Assembly (NCBI GenBank): GCA_012513225.1
Contig: JAAZCQ010000004.1
Span: 1 to 64,000 of the forward strand
Source of the DNA: Erysipelotrichaceae bacterium
GTDB taxonomy: Bacteria; Bacillota_I; Bacilli_A; Erysipelotrichales; Erysipelotrichaceae
Length of the DNA stretch: 64,000 bases
Direction: 5' to 3'
The translations under genes and the position numbers were made by a program. The notes below the pieces were generated by a model that had not been told where the DNA came from, did not search any database, and saw only the letters and a program-made list of their open reading frames with translations. Below, one piece after another: positions 29,264-37,073 of this stretch. Each line of letters begins with the position of its first letter. Position 1 is the stretch's first letter.

Positions 29264-30304
29264 CTATTCGGGTAATAGTTCACCTTCAATAGGTAACTCT
29301 TCAATAACCTCTTGGGTTTCCTCTTTATCCAAAACACCTATTTCTTCTCCATACTCATTAACAGGAATAGGTATTTTATTACCATTTTCATCTAAAACAT
29401 AATTATCAAATTCATCTTTTAAATAATGAATTACTACCTTGTCGCCATATTTATTTAAAATAAATTCCCCATTATCATTTTTCCAATATTCTAATTGTGA
29501 TTTAACCTCATCCCATGGACACTTTTTTTTATAGGCTACTTTTAAACCTTCATCGGCAAAAATACAATTATTTGTAGTTATAAGCTTTGAAGCAATTAAA
29601 TTATATGAGTTAATTAGCTCTAAACTATAAAAACTAGCGAAAAAATAATTTCCATCTCTCATAAATATTTCTAAAGTATAAGGGTCATAATCAAAATTAT
29701 ATTGTTTTATCTCTGAAATATTCTCAATCATTTCTTGATCAACCTTACTTAAAGATTTAATTAATAAGTATTCTGACTCTTCTTCAAAAAAACCTGTAAT
29801 TAATGGAACTCTAGATAAAAATGACATATAATCACTTTTTAATGGAATAATACTACCATTACTTAATAAAATTTCAGCAGCATCTACATACCTATATCCT
29901 ACAGGAGCTATTTCATTAACACTAATTTTTATTACATTATTTTGCTGATAACTTACCTTAACACTATCTACCATTTCACTTTTATTTATTTTATTTTCGA
30001 CTAAAAAAGGAATAGTAAAATAGTATATAGACTTATCACTTACTTCACTTAAATTTATAATATAATCTTTAGTAAGAAAATCAGTACCTTCTACTACAAC
30101 AACATTAACCTTACTTCTATCAAACAAAAAATATGATCCTAATATAAAAAATATACCTAAGAATATAGAAAGTCTAAATATTAGCTTTTTATATTTATTA
30201 AAATTTTCTTCATAAAGTTTTTGATTATGTCTTTTAAAAACCTCATTAACACCATGATTTTGAGGTTGTAAATCATTTAGAATTTCATCTTGATTAATTA
30301 CCAA
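29264..30304 (-). CDS. divIB: Cell-division protein DivIB/FtsQ
   Basis: 346 aa. It has a cytoplasmic N-terminus of about 45 residues, one membrane segment (LIFRLSIFLGIFFILGSYFLF split around residues 42-61), a POTRA domain (VNVVVVEGTDFLTKDYI), a beta region and a long acidic tail rich in Glu and Asp. DivIB bridges early and late divisome proteins outside the membrane. The tail contains repeated short segments with the pattern NKYGDKV, DENGNKI, NEYGEEI. It overlaps the murB stop by 7 bases, matching the dcw-type order murG-murB-divIB. Confidence 0.92.
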   Translation of the reverse strand: MVINQDEILNDLQPQNHGVNEVFKRHNQKLYEENFNKYKKLIFRLSIFLGIFFILGSYFLFDRSKVNVVVVEGTDFLTKDYIINLSEVSDKSIYYFTIPFLVENKINKSEMVDSVKVSYQQNNVIKISVNEIAPVGYRYVDAAEILLSNGSIIPLKSDYMSFLSRVPLITGFFEEESEYLLIKSLSKVDQEMIENISEIKQYNFDYDPYTLEIFMRDGNYFFASFYSLELINSYNLIASKLITTNNCIFADEGLKVAYKKKCPWDEVKSQLEYWKNDNGEFILNKYGDKVVIHYLKDEFDNYVLDENGNKIPIPVNEYGEEIGVLDKEETQEVIEELPIEGELLPE

Positions 30305-31200
30305 TTAAAGCGCTCCACTTCCATATATAAGTCAATCTTATATTTTTCTTTTACTTTATCTTGAATCTCAGTAACTAAATCCATAAAATCTTTCGCAGTT
30401 GCCTTATCTTCATTAATAAGAAAGTTAACATGCTTAGTACTAACCATAGCACCACCTATTCTTTTACCCCTGTAGCCAATTCCATCAATCAATTCCCATG
30501 CAGGCTTTTCTAAAGGGTTTTTAAATGTACTTCCAGCACTTGGCTTATCTAATGGTTGAGCTGCAATTCTTCTTGCTTTTCTAGTTTCAATTATTTCTTT
30601 TATTTCCTCAACCGGTTTTTTCTTAAGTCTAAATTTTGTTGCAATAATTATCCAATCAGGATTATCATGAAAAACAGAATATCTATAGGAAAAATTACAT
30701 TTTGAATTAGGAATCCATTCTAGCATTCCATCATGCAATACAAATACTTCTTCTATTACTCCAGCCATATTAGAATTATATGCACCAGCATTCATAAAAG
30801 TAACTCCACCTACCATTGCTGGAATACCACTTGCAAACTCTAAACCTGACAATCCATTTTTCATAGCTTCATAAGCTACTGCAATGATTGAGCAACCAGC
30901 CTGAGCAATACAACTATCTTCAGTAAAATATACTTCACTAAAACTTCTATCTAATCTTATAATAACTCCATCATAATTTTTATCAGAACAAAGTATATTA
31001 CTTCCCTTTCCAAAAACTTTAAAAGGCAAGTTATATCTTTTTATAACATTCATTATTTCTACTAAAGCTACTACAGTAGTTGGATATACAACATATCTTG
31101 CATTACCTCCAATTCTTAATGAAGTTAGACTAGACATAGGTATATTTTCATCTACAGTTGCATAGTTTAATAACTCATTTGCAATTTTATCTATACTCAT
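30298..31200 (-). CDS. murB: UDP-N-acetylenolpyruvoylglucosamine reductase MurB
   Basis: 300 aa, type II MurB. It reduces UDP-GlcNAc-enolpyruvate to UDP-MurNAc using FAD and NADPH. It has the FAD-binding start TSLRIGGNARYVVYP, FKVFGKGSNIL, GLEFASGIPAMVGGVTFMNAGAY, the catalytic serine loop PSAGSTFKNP, and the C-terminal catalytic Glu in MEVERF. It overlaps murG by 4 bases and divIB by 7, so translation is coupled. Confidence 0.97.
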   Translation of the reverse strand: MSIDKIANELLNYATVDENIPMSSLTSLRIGGNARYVVYPTTVVALVEIMNVIKRYNLPFKVFGKGSNILCSDKNYDGVIIRLDRSFSEVYFTEDSCIAQAGCSIIAVAYEAMKNGLSGLEFASGIPAMVGGVTFMNAGAYNSNMAGVIEEVFVLHDGMLEWIPNSKCNFSYRYSVFHDNPDWIIIATKFRLKKKPVEEIKEIIETRKARRIAAQPLDKPSAGSTFKNPLEKPAWELIDGIGYRGKRIGGAMVSTKHVNFLINEDKATAKDFMDLVTEIQDKVKEKYKIDLYMEVERFNW

Positions 31201-32267
31201 AAAATCAATTCCTTAATCCAATTTATAATATCATTACTAGCATTTATTCTTCCAACTTTAAATGCATTATTCATCATTTCTTTTCTAAGCTTTTCATTAA
31301 ATATAATATCATTTATAGTTTCATTCAATAGATTCGCACTTAATTCAGACTCTAAAATCACCTTTGTAGCATTTACTTTTTCAAGAGATTTTGCATTAAT
31401 ATACTGATGATTGTTAGGGACATAAGGACTAGGTATAGTGATACTAGCTTTTCCAAGAGCACTTACCTCAGCACAGGTTGTAGCTCCTGATCTCATTACT
31501 ATTAAATCAGCAAGTACCATTGTTTTAACACCATCAATATATGGAACAACTTTAATATAGTCATTACCTTTAAACCTAAAGTCATTATATTGGTTTTTAC
31601 CTGTCACTAAAAGTACTTGATAATCAAGTTTGTCATTTAGGGTGCAGTATTCTTCTAAAATTTTATTTACACTGCTAGACCCTAATGAACCCATAACAAT
31701 TATAACCAGCAACTTATTTTTATCTAATTCTAATTTATCATATAAGCTTTCATCTTTTTTTATAGAAGCAGCTTCAGTGGCCCTAGGATTACCCAATATT
31801 CGAGTTTTAGAACTATCAAATTGTTCTAAATTTTCATCATAACTTCCAACTATAGCATCAACATATTTTGATAATAATTTGTTTGCTTTTCCAGCAATAG
31901 AATTTTGTTCATGTATCATTGTTTTAATTTTTAATTTTTTAGCTGCCAATATGACAGGAACACTAATATAATTACCAAAACCAATAACTATATCAGGATT
32001 ATAATCTTTTAAAATACCAATACATTTTTTTCTTGCTCTTTGTAACAACAAAATAGATTTAATTTTTGTAAGAAGTCCTCCATTTGTCCCAATTACATCT
32101 AAACCAATAAAATCATAACCTTTGTTAGGTATTTCTTTTGATTCCATTCTTGTAGAAGAACCTATAAATAATATCTTTGCATCACATTGCTTTCTTAACT
32201 CATCTGCTAAAGATAAAGCAGGATATATATGACCGCCAGTTCCACCGGTTGCAATTACAACTTTCAT
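31197..32267 (-). CDS. murG: UDP-GlcNAc transferase MurG (lipid II synthesis)
   Basis: 356 aa, GT28 family. It adds GlcNAc to lipid I on the inner face of the membrane. The N-terminal glycine loop is ATGGTGGHIYPALSLA, then VIGFGNYISVP, HEQNSIAGKANK, and in the C-terminal half VMGSLGSSSVN, the donor-binding RSGATTCAEVSALGK and YVPNNHQ. It is the first gene of the murG-murB-divIB group in this window; other dcw genes such as murC, murD and mraY are not adjacent. Confidence 0.97.
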   Translation of the reverse strand: MKVVIATGGTGGHIYPALSLADELRKQCDAKILFIGSSTRMESKEIPNKGYDFIGLDVIGTNGGLLTKIKSILLLQRARKKCIGILKDYNPDIVIGFGNYISVPVILAAKKLKIKTMIHEQNSIAGKANKLLSKYVDAIVGSYDENLEQFDSSKTRILGNPRATEAASIKKDESLYDKLELDKNKLLVIIVMGSLGSSSVNKILEEYCTLNDKLDYQVLLVTGKNQYNDFRFKGNDYIKVVPYIDGVKTMVLADLIVMRSGATTCAEVSALGKASITIPSPYVPNNHQYINAKSLEKVNATKVILESELSANLLNETINDIIFNEKLRKEMMNNAFKVGRINASNDIINWIKELIL

Positions 32268-32299
32268 AAAACCTCATTTCTTAAAATATTATATCATCT

Positions 32300-32515
32300 T
32301 TATAATGAAATCCATTTATTGTCTATGCAATATTCAACAAATTTATAAGTAAGCATTGGATTAATAAATAATATTAATATTAAATATGTAATTGGATAAA
32401 ATAGAAAATATATATTTAATAATGTATAAAAGAAATTTATTATTATAAACTCAATGATATAAATTATAATAAAGCTAGTAAAACTGATAAGAAAATATAA
32501 AATTTTCGCTTTCAT
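32300..32515 (-). CDS. Small two-TM membrane protein beside the XRE/S24 regulator
   Basis: 71 aa, not recognised. Almost all of it is two long hydrophobic segments separated by a short tyrosine/asparagine stretch, ending in a hydrophilic CIDNKWISL tail. Its ATG overlaps the stop of the S24 regulator (TAATG), so it is translationally coupled to it. A small membrane protein tied to a repressor may be a stress effector or toxin-like protein, but nothing here proves that. Confidence 0.6.
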   Translation of the reverse strand: MKAKILYFLISFTSFIIIYIIEFIIINFFYTLLNIYFLFYPITYLILILFINPMLTYKFVEYCIDNKWISL

Positions 32516-33117
32516 TAATATCTGATTTTATTATGAATAAGTTTACCTAAAATTTTAATTTCCTTATCCATTACATCCTTTTTTGTAAAAATCATTGGAC
32601 TATATAATTCATTTTCAGACTTTAATATTAATTTATCATCTTCATAATAAACTCTTTTAAGAGTAGCTTCTTCCCCAATTAGCACAACACCTACTTCTCC
32701 ATTTTCTAATGTTGATTGTTTTCTAATATAAACTCTATCACCCTCTAATATTCTTATATTTTTCATAGAATCTCCAACAATATCTAAATAAAAGTACTCT
32801 CCATCATTTGATTCTTCATAACTAACATACTCATAATCACTAATATTTTGATCAGCAAATATTGCAGGGCCTCCTCTAATAATTCCAATTACAGGAATTT
32901 TTTTATTTAACTTACTAATATCAATGTTAATTAAATCATTTAAATCTACATTAAAATATTTAGATATCTTTGTAAGCATACTCATATTAGGCGTAGATGT
33001 ACCATCTTCCCATTTTTGAATTGTAGTAAAAGATTTATAACCTAAAAAATCTGCAAGTTCATTTTGTGAAATTAATTTTCGCTTTCTTAAAAACCTTAAA
33101 TTTTCTTTAAAATACAT
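32515..33117 (-). CDS. XRE-family regulator with S24/LexA-like C-terminal domain
   Basis: 200 aa. An N-terminal Cro/CI helix-turn-helix spans about 5-60 (LISQNELADFLGYKSFTTIQKWEDG). The C-terminal S24 domain has the nucleophile Ser117 in GDSM and the general-base Lys154 in ATLKRV, the pair used for RecA-stimulated self-cleavage in LexA and CI. Where the cleaved Ala-Gly would be, the sequence is IIRGGPAIF, so if cleavage occurs it is at Gly-Gly or Arg-Gly. It is probably a damage-responsive repressor. A perfect palindrome just upstream is its likely operator. It is followed by a coupled two-TM gene. Confidence 0.85.
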   Translation of the reverse strand: MYFKENLRFLRKRKLISQNELADFLGYKSFTTIQKWEDGTSTPNMSMLTKISKYFNVDLNDLINIDISKLNKKIPVIGIIRGGPAIFADQNISDYEYVSYEESNDGEYFYLDIVGDSMKNIRILEGDRVYIRKQSTLENGEVGVVLIGEEATLKRVYYEDDKLILKSENELYSPMIFTKKDVMDKEIKILGKLIHNKIRY

Positions 33118-33425
33118 GCTGTCACCTACTATAATTCTAAATTAATAAAACTATCATTACAACTTTTTTAAAAGTCAATATTGTACTTGAATATTTTTCA
33201 AGTACAATATAACTATAGACAATAATGAATGTTATAGTTATTGTATATAATTTACTCTATTTTTTATATAAATATTTTTAATATATTAACTTATTAGTAA
33301 TAAATAGATAATAACATTAATTAGTATTAAATATATTATCTAGATAGTAATTATACATTCAATATTTAAAAAAGTTAAATTGTCTTTTAAATACAATAAT
33401 ATTAATTAAGTTAATGGGGAATAAT
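33118..33425. other. Regulatory region between the XRE/S24 regulator and the 78-aa protein
   Basis: About 308 bases, mostly A and T, with no ORF. It contains the 14-base-arm palindrome at 33178-33210, a candidate minus-strand promoter for the regulator (TTGACT at 33173-33178, then GATAGT 17 bases on), and a partial look-alike TTGTCTTTTAAATACAAT at 33380-33397 close to the plus-strand gene. The rest shows nothing I can name. Confidence 0.5.
33178..33210. repeat. Perfect palindromic operator candidate
   Basis: Arms ATATTGTACTTGAA (33178-33191) and TTCAAGTACAATAT (33197-33210) are exact inverted copies around the spacer TATTT. There is no U-run, so it is not a terminator. Each strand also reads TTGTAC, 16 bases, TACAAT, a usable sigma-A promoter in both directions. 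Binding here would block divergent transcription of the regulator and the 78-aa gene. Confidence 0.75.
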
Positions 33426-33662
33426 ATGAAAAGAAAATATGTATCAGTAGTTACTTTATATGATTTAGCTGGGAATATCTCTCCTTTATTTATTGTATGG
33501 GATAACGGTGTTAAATACAAAATAGATAGAGTAATACAGAGGTGTCCTGCATCATTATTTGAGTCAGGAGGTTCAGGTATAAGATATACATGTTTATTTA
33601 ATGGGCAAAGAAGATATTTATTTTTAGATGAAAATAAATGGTATATTGAAAGCCAATCATAA
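33426..33662 (+). CDS. Small protein of unknown function, divergent from the S24 regulator
   Basis: 78 aa from MKRKYVSVVTLYD. I chose the second ATG because GGGGA lies six bases before it; the first ATG (33414) has no ribosome site. It is soluble, with the sequence order YDLAGNISPLFIVWDNG, IDRVIQRCPA, GGSGIRYTCLFNGQRRYLFLD and a final KWYIE. I have an uncertain memory of small proteins with this GxGIRYTC...YLF...W pattern beside DNA-damage genes in Bacillota, but cannot confirm it. A leader of about 200 bases separates it from the palindrome. Confidence 0.7.
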   Translation: MKRKYVSVVTLYDLAGNISPLFIVWDNGVKYKIDRVIQRCPASLFESGGSGIRYTCLFNGQRRYLFLDENKWYIESQS

Positions 33663-33692
33663 AAGTATGGAATTTACTCCATACTTCTTTTA
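33661..33692. terminator. Bidirectional terminator between the 78-aa gene and gmk
   Basis: AAGTATGGA and TCCATACTT arms with a six-base loop; T-rich after the stem on the plus strand and A/T-rich on the other side. The stem contains the last codons of gmk. Confidence 0.75.
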
Positions 33693-34240
33693 ATTATATT
33701 ACTTATAGTTAATGCTGCTTTTTCTGGATCATCATTACAAACTACGTATTTATACTTATTAAGCATTGTCATCTCTAACTTTGCTTTATCTAATCTTTCT
33801 TTTATAACTTCTTCAGTTTCTGTATTTCTACCTCTAATACGTTTTTCAAGTTCTTCCATACTTGGTGGAACTATAAATATAGTAAGAGCATCTTTCACTT
33901 TTTCCATAACTTGTAATGCTCCTTGTACCTCAATTTCAAGTAAAACGTTTTTTCCCTCATTTAATAATCTATTTACATTATCTATAGGAGTTCCATAATA
34001 ATTCCCTACAAAATATGCATATTCAAGAAGTTTTTGCTCATCAATAGCCTTTTTAAATTCATCCTTACTTACATAAAAATAATTAATACCTTCTATTTCA
34101 CCATTTCTTTTAGGTCTAGTAGTCATAGAAACAGAATATGAAAGTTTTAAGTTTTCATCATTAATAAACTTTTTTAAAACAGTCCCTTTCCCAACACCAC
34201 TAGGTCCACTAAATACTATTAAAATACCCTTCTTATTCAT
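33674..34240 (-). CDS. gmk: Guanylate kinase
   Basis: 188 aa from MNKKGILIVFSG. A reading 12 codons longer has no ribosome site, whereas GGGG sits five bases before this ATG. It converts GMP and ATP to GDP and ADP. The P-loop is FSGPSGVGKGTV, the GMP-binding stretch is SYSVSMTTRPKRNGEIEGINYFYVS, and then LLEIEVQGALQV and the lid IRGRNTETEEVIKERL. It is divergent from rqcH. Confidence 0.97.
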   Translation of the reverse strand: MNKKGILIVFSGPSGVGKGTVLKKFINDENLKLSYSVSMTTRPKRNGEIEGINYFYVSKDEFKKAIDEQKLLEYAYFVGNYYGTPIDNVNRLLNEGKNVLLEIEVQGALQVMEKVKDALTIFIVPPSMEELEKRIRGRNTETEEVIKERLDKAKLEMTMLNKYKYVVCNDDPEKAALTISNIIKRSME

Positions 34241-34423
34241 ATTTACCCCACTATTAGCTTGGCTATATTCTACCAAATCTTTTATTAATAAGTAACTATA
34301 TTATAAATTATTGCATATATAAGTAATTATTTTGACTATTTTTAGTAGTAAATGTGATTTTGCCATATAAAAACATTGAAAGTAATATGAGTATGTTATA
34401 ATTCTTAAGAAAGAAGTGATTAT

Positions 34424-36067
34424 ATGGCTTTAGATGGAATACTATTAAGTAAAATTATACCGGATATAAATCTTTTATGTCCTGCAAAAATAAATAAAAT
34501 CTATAATATTTCTAATACAGAAATAATTTTTCATTTAAGAACTAATCAAGGAAAGAAAAAAATTATGATTTCTTGTCATCCCTTATACAATAGGATAAAT
34601 ATTACTGAGAAAGAATATCCTACTCCAAGTGAACCAAGTAATTTTGTAATGCTCCTTAGAAAACATATTGAAGGTTCAATGATACTTGAAGTTAAACAAG
34701 GTGACTTAGATAGATGGTGTTACTTTAAATTATCCAAAAGAAATACTTTGGGTGATAAACAAATATTAATGTTGTATGTTGAGTTAATGGGGAAATATGC
34801 AAATATAATATTAGTTGATGAAAATAGTAAAGTAATTGATGCATTAAAAAGAATTCCTCCATTTGAAAATAACAAAAGAACAATACATCCAGGAGCTAAT
34901 TTTAATGTGGTATTACCACAAGAAAAACAAAATCCTTTTCAAAACCCTATTATAGACAGAAGTATTTCTTTAACTTCACAACTTTCTGGATTTTCACCTT
35001 TACTATCAAAAGAAGTAGAATATAGATTATCTAATAATCAATTATTCAAAGATATTATTAAAGAGATTGAAAAATCAAATAATCTATACATATCTTATAA
35101 AAATAATGAAGCTTTTTTTCATATAATTGAATTAACACATATTGCTAGTGCAACTAAATATGAATTACATGAAGGAATTGATATTCTATACTATCACAAA
35201 GAAGAAAAAGATAGAATTAAACAACTATTAGGTGATGTTTACAAGGTTGTAAAACGCGAATTAAAGCATAACAAAGCAAAGTTACCAAAATTAATGGACT
35301 CATTAACACAAGCTTTAGATAATGATAAATATAGAGTTTATGGAGAACTTTTATATGCATATAATATAAATGATACAAAAGGCTTAAACTATATTGAACT
35401 AAATAGTTTTGAGGATAATTCTATTATAAAGATTCCTTTAGATTCTAAAATTGATGGAAAAGCAAATGCTAGAAAAATGTTTCAAAAGTACGAAAAGTTA
35501 AAAAAAGGTGCAGATCATATAAAAAACCAAATAAAAATCACACAAGATGAAATAGAATACTTTGAAGGTATTAATCAACAGTTAGAAATAATAGATTTTG
35601 TTGATGCAAAAGAAATAGTTTTAGAATTAGTAAATAATGGCTATTTAAAGGCAAATAAATCAAAACTTAATAAAAAGAAGAAAAAACAAAATACCATGCC
35701 TAATATTAAAACTATTCAATATAACGAAGATACAAAAATATATGTAGGAAAAAATAATATTCAAAATGATACACTTACATTTAAAATTGCAAAAAAACAA
35801 AATTATTGGTTTCATACAAAAGACTTTCATGGTTCTCACGTAGTTGTAGATACTAAAGATTTAAATGAAGATATAATTAGAACTGCTGCAAATATTGCTG
35901 CATATTTTTCTAAAGGTAGATACTCAAGTAGTGTACCAGTAAATTATTGCCAAATAAAAGATTTAAAAAAAATCCCAGGTACTAAACTGGGAAAAGTTTC
36001 ATTAACGTCTTATAAAACCATTTATATAGATCCTGATGAAAATTTAATACGGAACTTATTTGATTAG
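34424..36067 (+). CDS. rqcH: Ribosome quality-control factor RqcH (NFACT family)
   Basis: 547 aa. It binds obstructed 50S subunits and directs addition of C-terminal alanine tails to stalled chains. It has an N-terminal NFACT-N domain with the Asp-Arg pair at residues 96-97 (GDLDRW), which is needed for tRNA selection, helix-hairpin-helix and coiled-coil regions, and the C-terminal NFACT-R/DUF814 domain (KIYVGKNNIQNDTLTFKIA, WFHTKDFHGSHVVV). Many genomes label it fibronectin-binding protein. A TATAAT with an extended -10 at 34397-34402 is the probable promoter. Its 3' end overlaps convergent rluB by 12 bases. Confidence 0.95.
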   Translation: MALDGILLSKIIPDINLLCPAKINKIYNISNTEIIFHLRTNQGKKKIMISCHPLYNRINITEKEYPTPSEPSNFVMLLRKHIEGSMILEVKQGDLDRWCYFKLSKRNTLGDKQILMLYVELMGKYANIILVDENSKVIDALKRIPPFENNKRTIHPGANFNVVLPQEKQNPFQNPIIDRSISLTSQLSGFSPLLSKEVEYRLSNNQLFKDIIKEIEKSNNLYISYKNNEAFFHIIELTHIASATKYELHEGIDILYYHKEEKDRIKQLLGDVYKVVKRELKHNKAKLPKLMDSLTQALDNDKYRVYGELLYAYNINDTKGLNYIELNSFEDNSIIKIPLDSKIDGKANARKMFQKYEKLKKGADHIKNQIKITQDEIEYFEGINQQLEIIDFVDAKEIVLELVNNGYLKANKSKLNKKKKKQNTMPNIKTIQYNEDTKIYVGKNNIQNDTLTFKIAKKQNYWFHTKDFHGSHVVVDTKDLNEDIIRTAANIAAYFSKGRYSSSVPVNYCQIKDLKKIPGTKLGKVSLTSYKTIYIDPDENLIRNLFD

Positions 36068-36787
36068 TTCATTTGAATTTGCAAGTCTTTTTAATTGCTT
36101 GATTTCAAAGGGCTTAAGTCTTCTATACTCACCTATATTTAAACCTTTTAAATCAATGGTTCCTAGTCTTCTTCTATTTAATTTTACTACTGTATGACCA
36201 AAATATTTCATCATGTTCTTAACTTGATGATTTCTGCCTTCCTTTATTGTAAGTTGTAAATTAGTTATTTTTTTATTTTTATCAATATTTACAATCACTA
36301 CTTTAGCAGGTAGTGTTTTTTTATTATCTAAATAAATACCTTTTTCAAGCTGTTGAATTTCTGTCGCTTTTAAAATCCCCTTAATAGTAACATCATATAC
36401 TTTTTCAATACTATATCTAGGATGTATTATTTCATTAGAAAATTCACCATCATTAGTAAGTATTATTAAACCAGTAGTATCATAGTCAAGTCTTCCAACT
36501 GGGAATATTCTTTCTTTAGTGTCTATTAAATCTACCACTGTTTTTCTATCTTTATGATCGCTAACAGTACTTAAAACATTTTTAGGTTTATTTAATACAA
36601 AATAAACTTTATCTTCTTTTTCAATAATTTTATCATTAACTTCTATCTGTGCATTTTTCTTTGCTTTATAACCAAGTTCTGTAATTATTTCACCATCAAC
36701 TTTTACTTTACCTTCTAGTATTAACTCTTCAGCTTTTCTTCTAGATGCTATTCCAGCTTGTGCTATTATTTTTTGTAATCTTTCCAT
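36056..36787 (-). CDS. rluB: 23S rRNA pseudouridine synthase, RluB/RsuA family
   Basis: 243 aa. It has an N-terminal S4 RNA-binding domain (MERLQKIIAQAGIASRRKAEELI) and a catalytic domain with the aspartate motif PVGRLDYDTTGLIILTNDG and the LNKPKNVLSTVSD start. RluB-type enzymes modify U2605 of 23S rRNA (E. coli numbering); the exact target here is inferred. It begins the run after the ParB-like gene (7-base gap) and its 3' end overlaps rqcH convergently. Confidence 0.93.
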   Translation of the reverse strand: MERLQKIIAQAGIASRRKAEELILEGKVKVDGEIITELGYKAKKNAQIEVNDKIIEKEDKVYFVLNKPKNVLSTVSDHKDRKTVVDLIDTKERIFPVGRLDYDTTGLIILTNDGEFSNEIIHPRYSIEKVYDVTIKGILKATEIQQLEKGIYLDNKKTLPAKVVIVNIDKNKKITNLQLTIKEGRNHQVKNMMKYFGHTVVKLNRRRLGTIDLKGLNIGEYRRLKPFEIKQLKRLANSNELIK

Positions 36788-36794
36788 AATTCAC

Positions 36795-37073
36795 CTAATG
36801 TTTATTTCTAGTATTTCCCCAAAACCCACTTCCAGATTTAGAGAAATCATTTACTATCATAATATATACTTTTTCAAATTTTTTATTTATTTTAGATAGT
36901 TTTTTTAAAATACTTAATCTTTTATTTCCATCAATGCATTCATATTTTTGATCCTTTTTAATTACTTTAATAGGAATTGCAACGCCTCTATTTAAGATAC
37001 TATCATATAATTCATCACCATACTCAACTTCTTTAAATACAATATCATTTATGTTAACTATCTTATTTATCAT
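36795..37073 (-). CDS. Miniature ParB/sulfiredoxin-fold protein
   Basis: 92 aa. The central part looks like the N-terminal ParB nuclease-like fold: a strand, then RGVAIPIKVIKKDQKYECIDGNKRLSIL split as RGVAIPIKVI and YECIDGNKRLSIL. The last follows the ParB-box pattern (DGxxRL) that binds or hydrolyses CTP in larger ParB proteins. There is no helix-turn-helix and no dimer domain, and it ends soon after a GSGFWGNTRNKH tail. Its start overlaps the end of the large surface-protein gene by 11 bases. Function unknown; it could be a phosphotransferase-like or regulatory relic. Confidence 0.65.
   Translation of the reverse strand: MINKIVNINDIVFKEVEYGDELYDSILNRGVAIPIKVIKKDQKYECIDGNKRLSILKKLSKINKKFEKVYIMIVNDFSKSGSGFWGNTRNKH

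Noticed and set aside
33118-33425. Remnant of a prophage around the S24 repressor
   Set aside because: No integrase, attachment repeats, structural or replication genes; both flanks are ordinary housekeeping genes.
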